Positions 45,053-55,700 of a DNA stretch of 64,000 nucleotides are shown piece after piece (within the stretch, counting starts at the first letter, position 1; each line of letters opens with the position of its first letter). This stretch comes from Paenibacillus sp. HGH0039. Lineage in GTDB: Bacteria > Bacillota > Bacilli > Paenibacillales > NBRC-103111. The DNA is taken from positions 2,404,310 through 2,468,309 of the forward strand of contig NZ_KE150412.1 in the NCBI RefSeq assembly GCF_000411255.1. Reading direction: 5' to 3'. The translations under genes were made by a program, and so were the position numbers. A model generated the notes under the pieces. It worked only from the letters and a program-made list of their open reading frames with translations, ran no database searches and had not been told where the DNA came from.

Positions 45053-46525
45053 TTAACCCAATCCCTTTCCGTCTTTTCCCGACAAGAAATCCTGAACCCG
45101 GCGTCCTAACGCTTCCCGTTCTTTATAGGTGTTGTACAAACGTCCGTCTACAACCGCAGCGTTTCCGAAGAAAAAACGCTCGTAAACCGCCTGCCTGCCG
45201 CCGAACGCGCTGACGCTAAGCTCCCACGCAAGCCGGGATAATTTCACGTTTTCTTCGGCGCTCAGGTCAATCCCCTTCAAGTAAAGGTTCAACTGCCCGC
45301 CAATCTCGGTGCCGAAATCGGCTTCGTCCGGAATCATGATCAGCCCGCTGGCTCCGATCAACTGGATGATTTCCACAAACCGCGGATACACTTTCGGAAA
45401 ATAGGAGTTGGCCGCAAGAAGCGGCTTCGGGTCGGGCAGCATACTTCCCCATTTATCCCGGGACGCCCCTTTTTCCGCCGCAACCTGGAGCGCCTTGAGC
45501 GTCTCCAAAGCCACGATAACTTCCGTTACTTTCTCGGTTACATGGCTGTGGCTGTCGAGGCCTCCTGCTTCGACCATTCTTTCGAGAGTGCCCAGAATGA
45601 ATTCCGTTTTGGCGATGTTTTTGCACATGATCTGCATACCGGCGTGGATATGGAACCGGCTTTCGTCCACAAGCTGCCAGGCCATCCTTTCATCCCCGCA
45701 TATAAACACACGGTCCCACGGCACGAGCGCGTCTTCGAAAAGGACCAGCGTATCCATTTCCTCGTACCGGGAGCTTAGGGGGTAGTTGTAAGCCGATTCG
45801 CCCCCGACGAAGCTCTCTCTGCATACGAAGCTCACGCCGGCCAGATTGCTCGGCACCGCAAAAGCGAATGCGTGCGGACTGTCCTCGCTGCCTGCATACG
45901 GAAAAGGGGCTGGAAAAACGAGGATTTCATCCGACGTCGCCCCTTGCGTATCCAGCAAGAACGCGCCCCGGACCACGATCCCGTCTTTATTCTTCTCGAC
46001 CACCCGGGCGGCGGCGTGTTCCTCGAAGGTCCGCAGAAAAGTGGACATTCTCGCCGCTTTCGGCTGAATAAACACGTGTGAGAGCGTCACGTCGTTTTCC
46101 CGGCAATATTCGTAATACCGCCTTAAGTTATCCCCGTATTCGGGATTTTCCTTCTCGATCAGACCCGCCGCTGCGCCGAAAGCCATTATGGCCGTGTTCA
46201 TATAATCGGGAGCACGCCCCAGGAAACCGTGATGGACCGATGCCCACGCCTGCATCATCTGCCTGCGCAGCGCAAGATCCTTCTTCGTCTTCGGCTGCAG
46301 GAAGGACAATCCGACCGGGTCCCCTGTCGAAGGGGAAGCATACGTCATTTTCGCTTGCCATTCCTCCGCCTGCTGCATATCATACATGGAAGCTTGAGTC
46401 GCCATCAGTCCCTTGAAAGCTGGATGCTCTGAAATCAATCCCCGCACCCGTTCACCCGCAATCCAAACGCCGGGAAGATGCCGGTTAATCCGTTCTATAT
46501 ACTCGCTGCCGTTTTTAACGGGCAT
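45053..46525 (-). CDS. hpaB: 4-hydroxyphenylacetate 3-hydroxylase, oxygenase component (HpaB type)
   Basis: This 490-residue flavin-dependent hydroxylase has the acyl-CoA-dehydrogenase-like HpaB fold, with typical blocks KMTYASPSTGDPVGLSF, HVFIQPKAARM, CRESFVGG, LVLFEDALVPWDRVFICGD and IGASGLIMIPDEADF. HpaB needs reduced flavin supplied by an HpaC-type reductase; no such gene is visible here, so the reductase must be encoded elsewhere. GAGGAGG precedes the ATG. It is monocistronic. Confidence 0.9.
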   Translation of the reverse strand: MPVKNGSEYIERINRHLPGVWIAGERVRGLISEHPAFKGLMATQASMYDMQQAEEWQAKMTYASPSTGDPVGLSFLQPKTKKDLALRRQMMQAWASVHHGFLGRAPDYMNTAIMAFGAAAGLIEKENPEYGDNLRRYYEYCRENDVTLSHVFIQPKAARMSTFLRTFEEHAAARVVEKNKDGIVVRGAFLLDTQGATSDEILVFPAPFPYAGSEDSPHAFAFAVPSNLAGVSFVCRESFVGGESAYNYPLSSRYEEMDTLVLFEDALVPWDRVFICGDERMAWQLVDESRFHIHAGMQIMCKNIAKTEFILGTLERMVEAGGLDSHSHVTEKVTEVIVALETLKALQVAAEKGASRDKWGSMLPDPKPLLAANSYFPKVYPRFVEIIQLIGASGLIMIPDEADFGTEIGGQLNLYLKGIDLSAEENVKLSRLAWELSVSAFGGRQAVYERFFFGNAAVVDGRLYNTYKEREALGRRVQDFLSGKDGKGLG

Positions 46526-46675
46526 TAGAATCGCCTCCTCGCTCTAAGGTTACATTATTCGGGCGAAGGCGGGTTGGTATGAGCGCATACCTAACGGGCG
46601 GGTAATCGGAGCGATTTTCCATCCTGAGATGAGCCTGGGGGGACAAGCCTTATTCCTTTAGACAAAAAAAGCTCC

Positions 46676-46693
46676 CGGTTCCTTACGGAACCG
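46676..46693 (-). terminator. Terminator of the kinase-regulator fusion gene
   Basis: CGGTTCC / GGAACCG stem with loop TTAC; seven T follow shortly downstream on the minus strand. Confidence 0.75.
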
Positions 46694-46714
46694 AAAGCCT
46701 TTCCGGATACGGCT

Positions 46715-48565
46715 TCAAAGAAGCCCGGCCTCCGCCGCCTTTTCCACAGCTTCTTCCCGGTTGCGCACGCCAAGCTTGGCGTACACCGTGGACGCATAGT
46801 TCCGGACCGTTCCGTCCGACAAGTACAGCTTAGAAGCGATGGACTTGTAGCGGAGCCCTTTGGACAGCATCCGCAGAATCTCGATTTCGCGCGGAGTCAG
46901 CTCATAGCTCTCTCCGGCAGGGGCCGCCCTCTCCGGCAGGCCGACCGTTTCCGCCGGCTCGGAAGTACCGGAGACGCCATTGCGCCCCGTAGCTTTGGCC
47001 GCTTCTCCCAGCTCGCCGAACAGTTTCGTCGAGAGATCCTGCGCGATCATCGTGCCGCCCTGATGCACGAGACGGATCGTCTCGGCCAGCTCCTTCGGCT
47101 CGATCGATTTGAGCAGATAGCCGTCCGCGCCGCTGCGCAGCACTTCCAGCGCTTTGTCCGGCGCCTGGAAAGTCGTCAGGATGACGACCCGGACATGCGG
47201 CCATTTCTGCTTGATCGTCCGCGTGGCCGCAGTGCCGTCCATCTTCGGCATATCCAGATCCATCAGCACCAGATGGGGCTCCAGCTCCGCACAAAGCTCG
47301 ACCGCCTGCTCGCCGTCTCCGGCAAGCCCCGCAACGGTCATATCCTTCTGTCCCTGCAGAAGAGTCCGGAGGCTTTCGCGGATGAACGCCTGATCGTCGG
47401 CAATCAGCAGGCGGATCACTTCGCCTCCCGGCTCCGCCTGGCGCGGCAGGGTGCACGTCACGGTCGTTCCCACGCCCTTCTCCGAATAGACGGAGATCTG
47501 CCCCTGCAGGCTTGCGGCCCGCTCCTTCATCGCCTTCAGGCCGAAGCCCTCCGGCAGAGACTCGCTGCCCTCGCCGTTATCCCGCACTTCCAGCCGGGTC
47601 TGCCGGGGCTCGAACTGCAGCGCCGCCTGAATCTCCGTTGCCCTGCCGTGCCGCACCGCATTCGTGAGCGCTTCCTGCAGGCAGCGGTAGAAGGTCATCT
47701 TTGCCTGCTGAGGCAGGGCTGTTTCCTCCCCGAGCACCCGCAGGCTTACGGTCACCCCCGCACTGGCCTCGAATTCGCGCGCCAACTGCTCAAGCGCCTG
47801 CCGGAGAGAGGACATCTCCTCCGAGGCGCCCATTCCGTGCAGGAAGTCCCGCACCTCTCCCATGCTTTTGCGCGTCACGTCCAGGAGGGCCTTCAGCTTA
47901 TGCTCGCCTTCCTCAGTCGCGATATCCGGTCGCAGCGTTTCAAGTCCCATAAGGAGCGAAGTGTACGAATGCCCCATCGTATCGTGCAGATCCTTCGCGA
48001 GCCGGTTCCGCTCTTCAAGCTGGGTGACCCGCTCCACTTGGGACATGTACTGCTCCAGAACGCTGTTCTGGCTGCGGATAATTTCATTTTGCCGGTAATT
48101 CACCACCAACAGATGGAACGCGTACCCGATCGCATAAGCCAGCCCGATTTGAGACATCATTTCCCAAAACGGCTTCGCTTGTTTGGATAATTCAACCATC
48201 ACGAGGGGCACCAGCAGAACGGCGGCCGGTCCCGACCAGCGGTATGTTTTGTTCGCACTGTTGGCTGCGATCAGGGCGGCGGGCACGAGAAAGGTCAAAT
48301 AGGCCTCGGGAAATAACGAAGTTAAATAGATGCTGACTCCTCCGGACAAAATCAGCTCGAGAACGACATACGCCGTCGAATTCACCTGCAGCAAAATCCA
48401 TGGAACCGAGAAAGCGGAGATTTGCCAGCACAGAACCAGCCACAGGGGAAGGTTTAAGTCATTTTGAAACTGCACGGTCGTGATCATGGTGGAAATAAAA
48501 ATCAATACACGGATGATAAAGAGCGCCCATTCGTACCAGATCCACTGCTTGACCGCTTCGAACAT
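46715..48565 (-). CDS. Fused sensor histidine kinase and NarL/LuxR-type response regulator
   Basis: One 616-residue frame encodes what is normally two proteins. Residues 1-160 hold about five membrane helices, then the HisKA_3 domain (LAKDLHDTMGH, H194) and the ATPase domain (DNGEGSESLPEGFGLKAMKERA). From residue 383 a full response regulator follows: receiver (ADDQ, phospho-acceptor D436 in LMDLDMPK, K in LLKS) and LuxR-type helix-turn-helix (LTPREIEILRMLSKG). Between them an in-frame GTG at 47419 has GGGAGG four bases upstream, so the regulator could also be made alone; D436 would then be D54. I chose ATG 48565, six bases after AGGTG. DesK/LiaS-like kinase type; the signal is unknown. Confidence 0.88.
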   Translation of the reverse strand: MFEAVKQWIWYEWALFIIRVLIFISTMITTVQFQNDLNLPLWLVLCWQISAFSVPWILLQVNSTAYVVLELILSGGVSIYLTSLFPEAYLTFLVPAALIAANSANKTYRWSGPAAVLLVPLVMVELSKQAKPFWEMMSQIGLAYAIGYAFHLLVVNYRQNEIIRSQNSVLEQYMSQVERVTQLEERNRLAKDLHDTMGHSYTSLLMGLETLRPDIATEEGEHKLKALLDVTRKSMGEVRDFLHGMGASEEMSSLRQALEQLAREFEASAGVTVSLRVLGEETALPQQAKMTFYRCLQEALTNAVRHGRATEIQAALQFEPRQTRLEVRDNGEGSESLPEGFGLKAMKERAASLQGQISVYSEKGVGTTVTCTLPRQAEPGGEVIRLLIADDQAFIRESLRTLLQGQKDMTVAGLAGDGEQAVELCAELEPHLVLMDLDMPKMDGTAATRTIKQKWPHVRVVILTTFQAPDKALEVLRSGADGYLLKSIEPKELAETIRLVHQGGTMIAQDLSTKLFGELGEAAKATGRNGVSGTSEPAETVGLPERAAPAGESYELTPREIEILRMLSKGLRYKSIASKLYLSDGTVRNYASTVYAKLGVRNREEAVEKAAEAGLL

Positions 48566-48646
48566 GTCCATCACCTCTCTGTCTGGCTGCCCGGCTTGCC
48601 GCCCGGCTGTTCTTGTCCTTACTATGCCACGGCAAGCCTCGGCTGT

Positions 48647-49234
48647 CTATGCGTGAAGCCGTTTGAACATATGCCGGATATAGCGTCCGATCAGCAGCGC
48701 CGTGCTCCGGCCCAGTTTTGCCCCCGCAAAAGCGAGCAGAACGCCCCCGGCCATCACGAAGAGGGATTTTACGAAGGTGTCCACCCGAATCCCCGCAAAG
48801 TAAAGGTCCATGTACGGAACCGCAAGCGGAACCAGAATGAAGATGACAGGAGCAATGTAGCAAAGCACGGCTAAAAGAAGGGCAAGCAGACCCAGCGGGA
48901 ATTTCAGCATCAGCCAGCCGATGATCGTCCAGTTCCGGCGGTCCGCAAGCTCTTCTTTCGCCTGCTGCCATACGGAGCCTTCGCTTTTTTGCGGCCGCTC
49001 GTAAGGCTCAATGGAAAGATCCGTGTAGATTTTGGTTTGAATTCTTTCATATCGGGCGAACGTGCGCGTACTGCGCATGACATAGGTGATCATCGGCAGC
49101 CCGACCAGGGTAAAAGCCATGCTCAGGCTGAATACCAGGCTGACCAGGTAGAAGCAAAAGTAAAACACTCCTGTAATGAAAGTAAGCAGCAAAAAATAAA
49201 TATCTTGCAGACTTTGCACGATTTCTTTTTTCAT
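48647..49234 (-). CDS. Membrane 'sensor domain' protein
   Basis: This 195-residue protein has four hydrophobic helices: two near the N-terminus (IYFLLLTFITGVFYFCFYLVSLV and following) and two in the C-terminal half, with a cytoplasmic stretch between. This is the layout of the putative Sensor domain that is often fused to HisKA_3 kinases in actinobacteria. Here it is separate and lies 81 bases upstream of the kinase-regulator fusion on the same strand, so it may deliver the signal. GAGG precedes the ATG at short spacing. Confidence 0.75.
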   Translation of the reverse strand: MKKEIVQSLQDIYFLLLTFITGVFYFCFYLVSLVFSLSMAFTLVGLPMITYVMRSTRTFARYERIQTKIYTDLSIEPYERPQKSEGSVWQQAKEELADRRNWTIIGWLMLKFPLGLLALLLAVLCYIAPVIFILVPLAVPYMDLYFAGIRVDTFVKSLFVMAGGVLLAFAGAKLGRSTALLIGRYIRHMFKRLHA

Positions 49235-49452
49235 GGAACCTCGGTCCTTTCTTGTTCGTTCTTGTGATTTCGTTTGTGCCCGGTATCTCCTCCGGCTGCT
49301 TGTATCCTAAACCGCCTGCTGTCAGCTGCGCCAGTGAGCAAATGTCATATGACATTCCCGGCACAACAAATGACGGACCCTGACGGATGCTCACTGGCCG
49401 CGGTGACGGGAAGTCTGGGATGCTGGGCACATCAAGGAAAGGAGAATGAACC

Positions 49453-51441
49453 ATGAAAAAAAACGTACGCCACGCAAGTCTTGCCCTGCTCGTCCTGTCT
49501 TCATCTGTCTTTACGGCCTGTACGCCCGCCGCCAAGCCGCACGAGGCTACGCAGCCCGGTCAAGGTTCCGTCCAAGGGCCTGTCGACGCGAAGGAAGTAG
49601 AGGCGTTTGCCGATCCTGTCTTTGCCGAGAAAATGAAAAAATACAACGTCAACGGCTCCAGCTTCGTGGTCGTTAAAGACGGCAAGGTCGTGCTGAGTAA
49701 AGGGTACGGCTATGCGGACAAGGAAAAGAACATTCCGGTCGACAAAGACACGGTATTCCAGATCGGCTCCGTCACCAAAACGTTTACCGCTCTGGCCGCC
49801 CTGCAGCTTGTGGACGAGGGGAAAATGGAGTTGAGGGGCGACATCGAGCCCTACCTGGACGGCTTGAAGGTGCCCAACAAAACAGGCACGCCGCTCACGT
49901 TATTCGATCTTCTCACCTACACGAGCGGGGTCGATTATCCGGACATTACGACTTATGTAGGACCCGAATTCGTCGATCAGGATATCCCCACGAAACCGTT
50001 CCTGGCCGAGCACATGCCTACGGTCGTGCGGAAGCCGGGCGAAGCCTACACTTACGATAACTTCGGTTTTCTGCTGGCCGGATATGCCGTTCAGAACGTG
50101 AGCGGACTGCGTTATGACAAGTACATGCAGGAAAAGGTGTTCAAGCCGCTCGGCATGAATTCCACAAGCGTCCGTTTTACGCCGGAGCTGCTTGCAAGGA
50201 TGGCTGTTCATTACGATCCGGCCGGCAAGCCTATGCCGACGGCAGGTCCGGCGCCGAGTGACGGGCCTCAGGGAAGCATCCTCTCGACGGCGGAAGATAT
50301 GTCCAACTATTTGATCATGCAGCTCCAGAAGGGCAAATACGACGGCAAACAAATCGTCAGCCCCAAGAGCATCGATCTCATGCACAATTATCAGGTATTC
50401 TCGGAAAAATCGATGCCGATTACGACGGTCGGCTTTGAGGGGTACTTTCCGGAGCTCATGAACGGCCACCATGTGGTGCTGAAAGGCGGAAGCATGCCGG
50501 GACACCAGTCCCTGATCGTTCTGCTTCCGGATAAGAATACGGGGATTTACATGTCCTATAACAATGACTCCATGATGAGTGTCGAAGTGTACGAGGAATT
50601 CATGGATCACTATTTCCCCGCCGAGAAAGAAGCCGAGAAGCCGACTTACCTTCCTTTGAATGAAAAAGAAGCGCAGCGATACACGGGCATGTACCAGAAT
50701 ACGCGCATGCTGTTCCTGAAATCGAAGTTTTCCTACGACAACGGCAATCTGATCATGGAAACCAATTCCTCGGGCAAACATACCCTGAAAATGATCCATC
50801 CGCTGCTTTTCGAAGACGAGTCCGGGAACAAGTTAGCGTTCAAAAAAGACAGCCACGGGCAGATCGAGTACTTCTATTACTCGAACCGGAACAGCATGGA
50901 TTTCGCTTCCGATGCCCAGAAGATGCACGAGAAATCCCCGTTTGAGGACGTCGCCAAAGACAGCCCGTACAAAATCCACATCGATAACATGAATACGTGG
51001 GGAATTATGGGCGCCAAGACAGGCAATTCGTTCGAACCTAAAGGCGTGATGACCCAAGGGGAATTTGCGGATGTGCTTCTGCGGGCCCACGGGTGGTACG
51101 GCATCGTTTATTCGGTCGAAGGCAACAAAAAATGGATGGTCGCCGGTATCCCGGGCTTCGACCGGAACGCTCCGGTCACACGGCAGATGGCCGCCGCCAT
51201 GATCCAGAACATGAAGCAGCTTAAGCCTGCGTCGGAAATCAAACTGACCGGACCGACCGACGAGTGGGCGGTTAAAGCCGTCACTGCGCTGGTGTCGCAG
51301 GGCATCGTAGACCCCGACGCCTCCGTTAATCCGGACGGCTCGGTCGATTTCCGCTCCAAGCAGCCGCTGCTTCGCCAGGAAGCCGCTGTTCTGCTGGATA
51401 AAACGTTTGGCTGCTATACGCTGCCGCTTAAAGTGCAGTAA
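49453..51441 (+). CDS. Class C beta-lactamase-like serine hydrolase lipoprotein with SLH-like C-terminus
   Basis: This 662-residue lipoprotein has a signal peptide ending in a lipobox (VFTAC, lipidated C23). The penicillin-binding-protein-like domain shows SVTK (S106, K109) and YDN (Y201-N203); the third motif appears as HVVLKGGSMPGH. A middle lipocalin-like segment (about 390-500) is followed by a degenerate SLH-type region (WGIMGAKTGNSFEPKGVMTQGEFADVLLRAHG). It may cut D-amino-acid peptides or esters in the wall. AAAGGAG lies eight bases before the ATG. It is divergent from the sensor protein and kinase genes, so it could be a target of that system. Confidence 0.88.
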   Translation: MKKNVRHASLALLVLSSSVFTACTPAAKPHEATQPGQGSVQGPVDAKEVEAFADPVFAEKMKKYNVNGSSFVVVKDGKVVLSKGYGYADKEKNIPVDKDTVFQIGSVTKTFTALAALQLVDEGKMELRGDIEPYLDGLKVPNKTGTPLTLFDLLTYTSGVDYPDITTYVGPEFVDQDIPTKPFLAEHMPTVVRKPGEAYTYDNFGFLLAGYAVQNVSGLRYDKYMQEKVFKPLGMNSTSVRFTPELLARMAVHYDPAGKPMPTAGPAPSDGPQGSILSTAEDMSNYLIMQLQKGKYDGKQIVSPKSIDLMHNYQVFSEKSMPITTVGFEGYFPELMNGHHVVLKGGSMPGHQSLIVLLPDKNTGIYMSYNNDSMMSVEVYEEFMDHYFPAEKEAEKPTYLPLNEKEAQRYTGMYQNTRMLFLKSKFSYDNGNLIMETNSSGKHTLKMIHPLLFEDESGNKLAFKKDSHGQIEYFYYSNRNSMDFASDAQKMHEKSPFEDVAKDSPYKIHIDNMNTWGIMGAKTGNSFEPKGVMTQGEFADVLLRAHGWYGIVYSVEGNKKWMVAGIPGFDRNAPVTRQMAAAMIQNMKQLKPASEIKLTGPTDEWAVKAVTALVSQGIVDPDASVNPDGSVDFRSKQPLLRQEAAVLLDKTFGCYTLPLKVQ

Positions 51442-51445
51442 ACCC

Positions 51446-52123
51446 TTAGCCGGAGCCGACATCCAACCCGCCGAACCACACCGCGGCCGAAACAGAAGCG
51501 CCGGGAGGAGCATGGAGCCGCTTTTTCTTGAAAAAGCCGCCCTGCTCCTCTTTTTGCGCCCAGTCCGGCGGAACCAGCAGCTCTACGCCTCCGAAGCCGC
51601 AGCGGACCCGGACACGCTCGGTTCCCAGCAGGCGGGACCAGCGCAAGGTTGAGCTGCCCAGCCCGATCCGGATGTCCGCCTCGCCCGGCAGGCCGGCCAG
51701 AGACACGTCGCCGCAGCGAAGCCGGACTCGGACGCGGTCCGACCCGGTGTAACCGGAAACCTCGCCCGAGAAACCTTTCACGCTGAGCGGGCCGTATCCG
51801 CCGTTAAGGCTGACCACTCCCGCGAGAAAAGTCAGATCCACCGCGGTGTCTTCCGGCAGATGGATGTCGATGCGCAGCCGTTCTTTCTGGCCGTGTCTCA
51901 AGTACGCGGGAAGATTGCGGCCTTTAAGGACGAGCCGGTCCCCCTCCCTTGCCGTGTATGCGGGAAACAGTCGGGGCTCTCCCGACAGCTTTACATATGC
52001 TTCTTCCCCGGCGTCGAAGTGCAGGTGGAGGTTCCCGAGAACAGGCATATCCAACTCCAAAAACTTTAATCCGGCGGACGGCACCGCTTTAAAGTCCATC
52101 CCGCTCCTATCGGTACTGATCAT
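51446..52123 (-). CDS. DUF4097-like beta-repeat protein
   Basis: This 225-residue protein is made of short beta-strand repeats (LRIDIHLPEDTAVDLTFLAGVVSLNGGYGPLSVKGFSGEVS...), as in DUF4097/adhesin-like proteins often linked to LiaF-type systems. No signal peptide or membrane segment is seen. It is convergent with the serine hydrolase gene, only four bases apart and with no obvious terminator between. Function unknown. Confidence 0.65.
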   Translation of the reverse strand: MISTDRSGMDFKAVPSAGLKFLELDMPVLGNLHLHFDAGEEAYVKLSGEPRLFPAYTAREGDRLVLKGRNLPAYLRHGQKERLRIDIHLPEDTAVDLTFLAGVVSLNGGYGPLSVKGFSGEVSGYTGSDRVRVRLRCGDVSLAGLPGEADIRIGLGSSTLRWSRLLGTERVRVRCGFGGVELLVPPDWAQKEEQGGFFKKKRLHAPPGASVSAAVWFGGLDVGSG

Positions 52124-52746
52124 ACCGTCGCTTCCTTCCCGTTGCGATGGATAGCCGGTTATGTCCGGTAAACGGAGTCCCCGGCCTCACCGGACTACCG
52201 TCTCTATTGCTCGTTGTTTTTGTGTGGCCGACCGCCGTTATACGGCGCAAACCGCCGCTTAACGGGAGCCCGTAAGACCGTATTCACGATTTTCTACGTT
52301 CATCCCGTACTTCAGCATCTTCTTTTTCTCATTACCGGCGGCCTCTGTCGACAGCCTCTGTCGGCCGTCTCTCCCTCACCGCACGAGGCTCCCGGTGCGT
52401 GGTGCGGGGCGTCGCATAACGGTGCTCATTCATTTTTTCTCGTCGCTGGAGGTCTGACGCCCTCTCTCTTAAATGTCCGTCGTCCTGCCTTCTGCCGCTA
52501 CCCTTATCATATAATTGCTCTCCTGCGCAATCACCGGACGCGGGATGGAATTTGCTCTCCTTCTCCGGCGGGAATTAGCTTCCAAAAAAGAAAAACCTCC
52601 ACTTCCGCTTTAAGCGGAAATGGAGGTCTTTTGCGACAAATGAAGTTTGTTTATCCCAAAACAAACGGCTTTCGGCCTTATCCTTTACAGCCTCTCAGCA
52701 ACACTGACAGTACAGTACAGGACAGGAAACAGCCTATCCGTGCAAA
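52124..52746. other. Intergenic region of about 620 bases
   Basis: No supported gene. A plus-strand frame across it has Pro/Arg/Ser-rich composition without a ribosome site and I reject it. A terminator for the large secreted protein lies at 52595-52627. Confidence 0.5.
52595..52627 (-). terminator. Terminator of the 1191-residue secreted protein gene
   Basis: Arms ACCTCCA / TGGAGGT extended by TCCGCTT / AAGCGGA; T-rich stretch follows on the minus strand. Confidence 0.88.
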
Positions 52747-55700
52747 CTAGCGGATTACTTTCACCACAATTTTCTCGCTGGAGGCAACACCCGAGGCATT
52801 TACAAGCTCGGCACGGTACTCATACGTTCCCGGAGCCCGTCCCGTAAGGCTGGTTACTGCGCTCTGAGCGCTCGGAGTCGCTTCTTCCAACGCTTTCGTT
52901 TCGATCAGCTGACCGTTTTCAAACAGCCGGTATTCGGAAGCGTTGGTGCCCCACCACATGTTCATCGTCACCTTGTAGGTGCCGTCGCCATCCCAATTGT
53001 CCTGGGAAAGAACCGGCTTGCCCGGTGCGGCATTAGTCACGTTCACGACGAGCGGCGAACTTACGGTCGTTCCGTAAGCGTTGATCAGCTCGGCCGTGTA
53101 CGTATACGTTCCGTTCGCTTTGCCTTTGATATCCGTTTTGACCGTCTGGGCCACCGGTGAGGCGTCCTTCAGCGTCTGCGTGCCGATCAGCACGCCGTTC
53201 TCGTACAGCTTGTACACGGAGCCGTTGGCGCCCCACCACATGTTCATCGTCACGGTAAAGCTGCCGCCTTTGAGGCCGTCATAGCCATTGTTCGAGGACA
53301 GCACCGGCTTGCCCGGAACACCCGTTGCCAGAGGCTTGGCGGACGTAACGGTAACCGCGCCCGACACGACGGTGACGCCGCCCAGTGTTACGGAAGCCGT
53401 CAGATCCGCGGTTCCTTCGCCGACGGCCGTAAGCCTTCCCTGCGCGTTTACCGTAACCGCCGCTTCATTGCTGCTGCGGTAAACGACTTGCGCCACGGTT
53501 AAATCGGCTGCGGTGCCGTTGCTCCATGTGCCGCTCACACGAAGATCGGTCGTTTCACCGGGCTTCAGAACGGTTTTGCCGGACGTAAGCTCTACCTGGC
53601 TAAGCGTCAGGCTCGCCTTTACGTCGAAGCTGAGCGTATCCGCCGCCGTATTGTCGGCAAGATCCGTCACGCGGTACTGGATGTTGTGCGGACCGACAGC
53701 GAGCTCGCCCGCTTTCAACGTCACGCCGTCGGCAATTTCCTTCCCGTCCAGAAGCAGCTTCCGGTCCGCAATTCCCGAACCCGCATCCGTACTCAGCAGA
53801 TTGAAGGTTAAGGAATCTTTGTCCGTCACATCGGAGACAGCTTGTCCGTTCAACGTCAGGGACGCGGCCGGGGCCGTTTTGTCCAGCTTGATGTTAAGGG
53901 TTTTGGCTTCCTCCTTGTTGCCTGCAGCATCCGTGGAATAGTAACGGACGATGTTCGTTCCTTCCGTTTCGACGGTGAACGGCTCCGAATAGCCTTTCGC
54001 CTCTCCGCCGTTGATATCGTACTGCGTCAGAACGGCAGCCCCTTCGTTATCGCGGGCCGTTAAGGTAACGGTAACGTTCTTGTTAAACCAGCCCTCCGCG
54101 TTGGACGTTTCCGAAAGAGTCGCAGCCGTTACCGGAGCCGTCGTATCCGCCTGTGCCGTGAAATCGGACAGTCCTCTCGGCTTCAGTTGGAACGCGCCTT
54201 TGAAAATCGCCGCGGCACCGCGGATGTCAACGGTTTGTCCTTCTTTATACGGGAAAGAAGCCTGTGTAAGCCCCGTGCGCGCGTCTACGCGGATGTGGTT
54301 CACCACATCTCCTTTGACCGCGTCAAACTCGAAAGAACCTTCCGGCACCGCGCTTTTAACAGCGCCGATTGTCACTCCGCTCAGCTCGATGAGCTGTCCC
54401 TGGTTGCCGGCCGTAACGGCATCGGCCTTCACAGGCGCAGGAACGGCCGAAGCGCCCGTTTTGGCGACTTCGACCGGATCGGTTAATTCCAGTTCCGAAT
54501 TGTAGACGGCCGTAGAGGCCGTCACCTTCACTACATCCCCGGCGTGAAATCCGCCGAGGTTCTGGTACACATAAATACCGCCGGTTGCGTCCTGCAGGTA
54601 GAAGGACTGGCCGCCGAAGATGCCCGGCTCTGTCGTAACGACGCCTTCCAGCGTCACCAGAGCTCCTTCGCCTTTGCTGCGCGCTTCGGCAACGGTAATC
54701 TTGGCCGGAATCGGCCCCTGCTCATCCGGCAGCGGCTCGGCCGGCACGTTCGCGATCGACACGGCTTCCGTCTTCAGGTTGGTTCCGTTCTGGCGGAGCC
54801 TGAGGTTAGCCGCGCCGGTCGTGCCCGGCTTAATGCGGACGGTAAGATCCTTGTAAGCATGGCCCTTGCTGTCGGATGTGAGGCTGAAAGCCGCGCTGTA
54901 TCCGTAAGAAGCCGGCCATGTGCCGTCCGCATTCCGGACCTGCGCTACCTGCGTGCCTCCCGTGGCCAGATATACGCCTGCGCTGAAGCCCGAAACGGTC
55001 GTGTTCGCAGGCAGATTGTCAACCACGACGCGGATCTGGAAGTCCGCCGCGTTCGGCAAAGTCGCCTGGCGGACGAAGCTGTACGCCGGGTTGGAAGGCA
55101 CTGTCGTACCTCCGCCGCTGCCGTAGGAGCCGGCCTTGAACGTGCCGCGGTCATACCACTTGTAGCCCGCGTTCGGCGCCGCCCAAGGCTCGGGCTGAGG
55201 CTCGGTCGAAGCCGCCGGGGCCTCGAAAGGCAGCAGAGCCGTCGGCTGATCGAGCTGGAGGCCGCTTACCTGGGACAGGCTCGTGTAGCTTTCTTTCTTC
55301 GCCAGCCAGTTGATCGTGTTGACGAGCAGCACGCCGTCATTCGCCTCTTTAAAGCCGTCGTAGGTCGTCTTCTTCGCGCCTGTATCCTCGCGCAGATACT
55401 TCGGCGTGGCATCCTCGACCGGGGAGGAATCGCCGATGAAAGCCGCTTTCCCCGCGCCTTTCTTGGCAACGGCCACGTACGGTCCTTCCGCCACTCCGCC
55501 GCCGTTATAGACGCCCTGATCGACCGCGTTGGGCCATGCCGCTTTCGTCTGCGGCAGATACACGATGCCCTTCGCCTTGGCCGGATCAAGGATAGCCAGC
55601 GTGGAGCCGGCGTGCATCGCCACCGAGGATACGCCCTTCGTGATGCCGAAGGCCTGTTCCGGAGCTACAATGTTGTTCGCGGTGATATCTCCGAGCGCAT

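Noticed and set aside
52214-52750. 178-residue plus-strand frame in an intergenic gap
   Set aside because: Composition is untypical (many Pro, Arg, Ser, His), no ribosome site, and it runs through a terminator hairpin.
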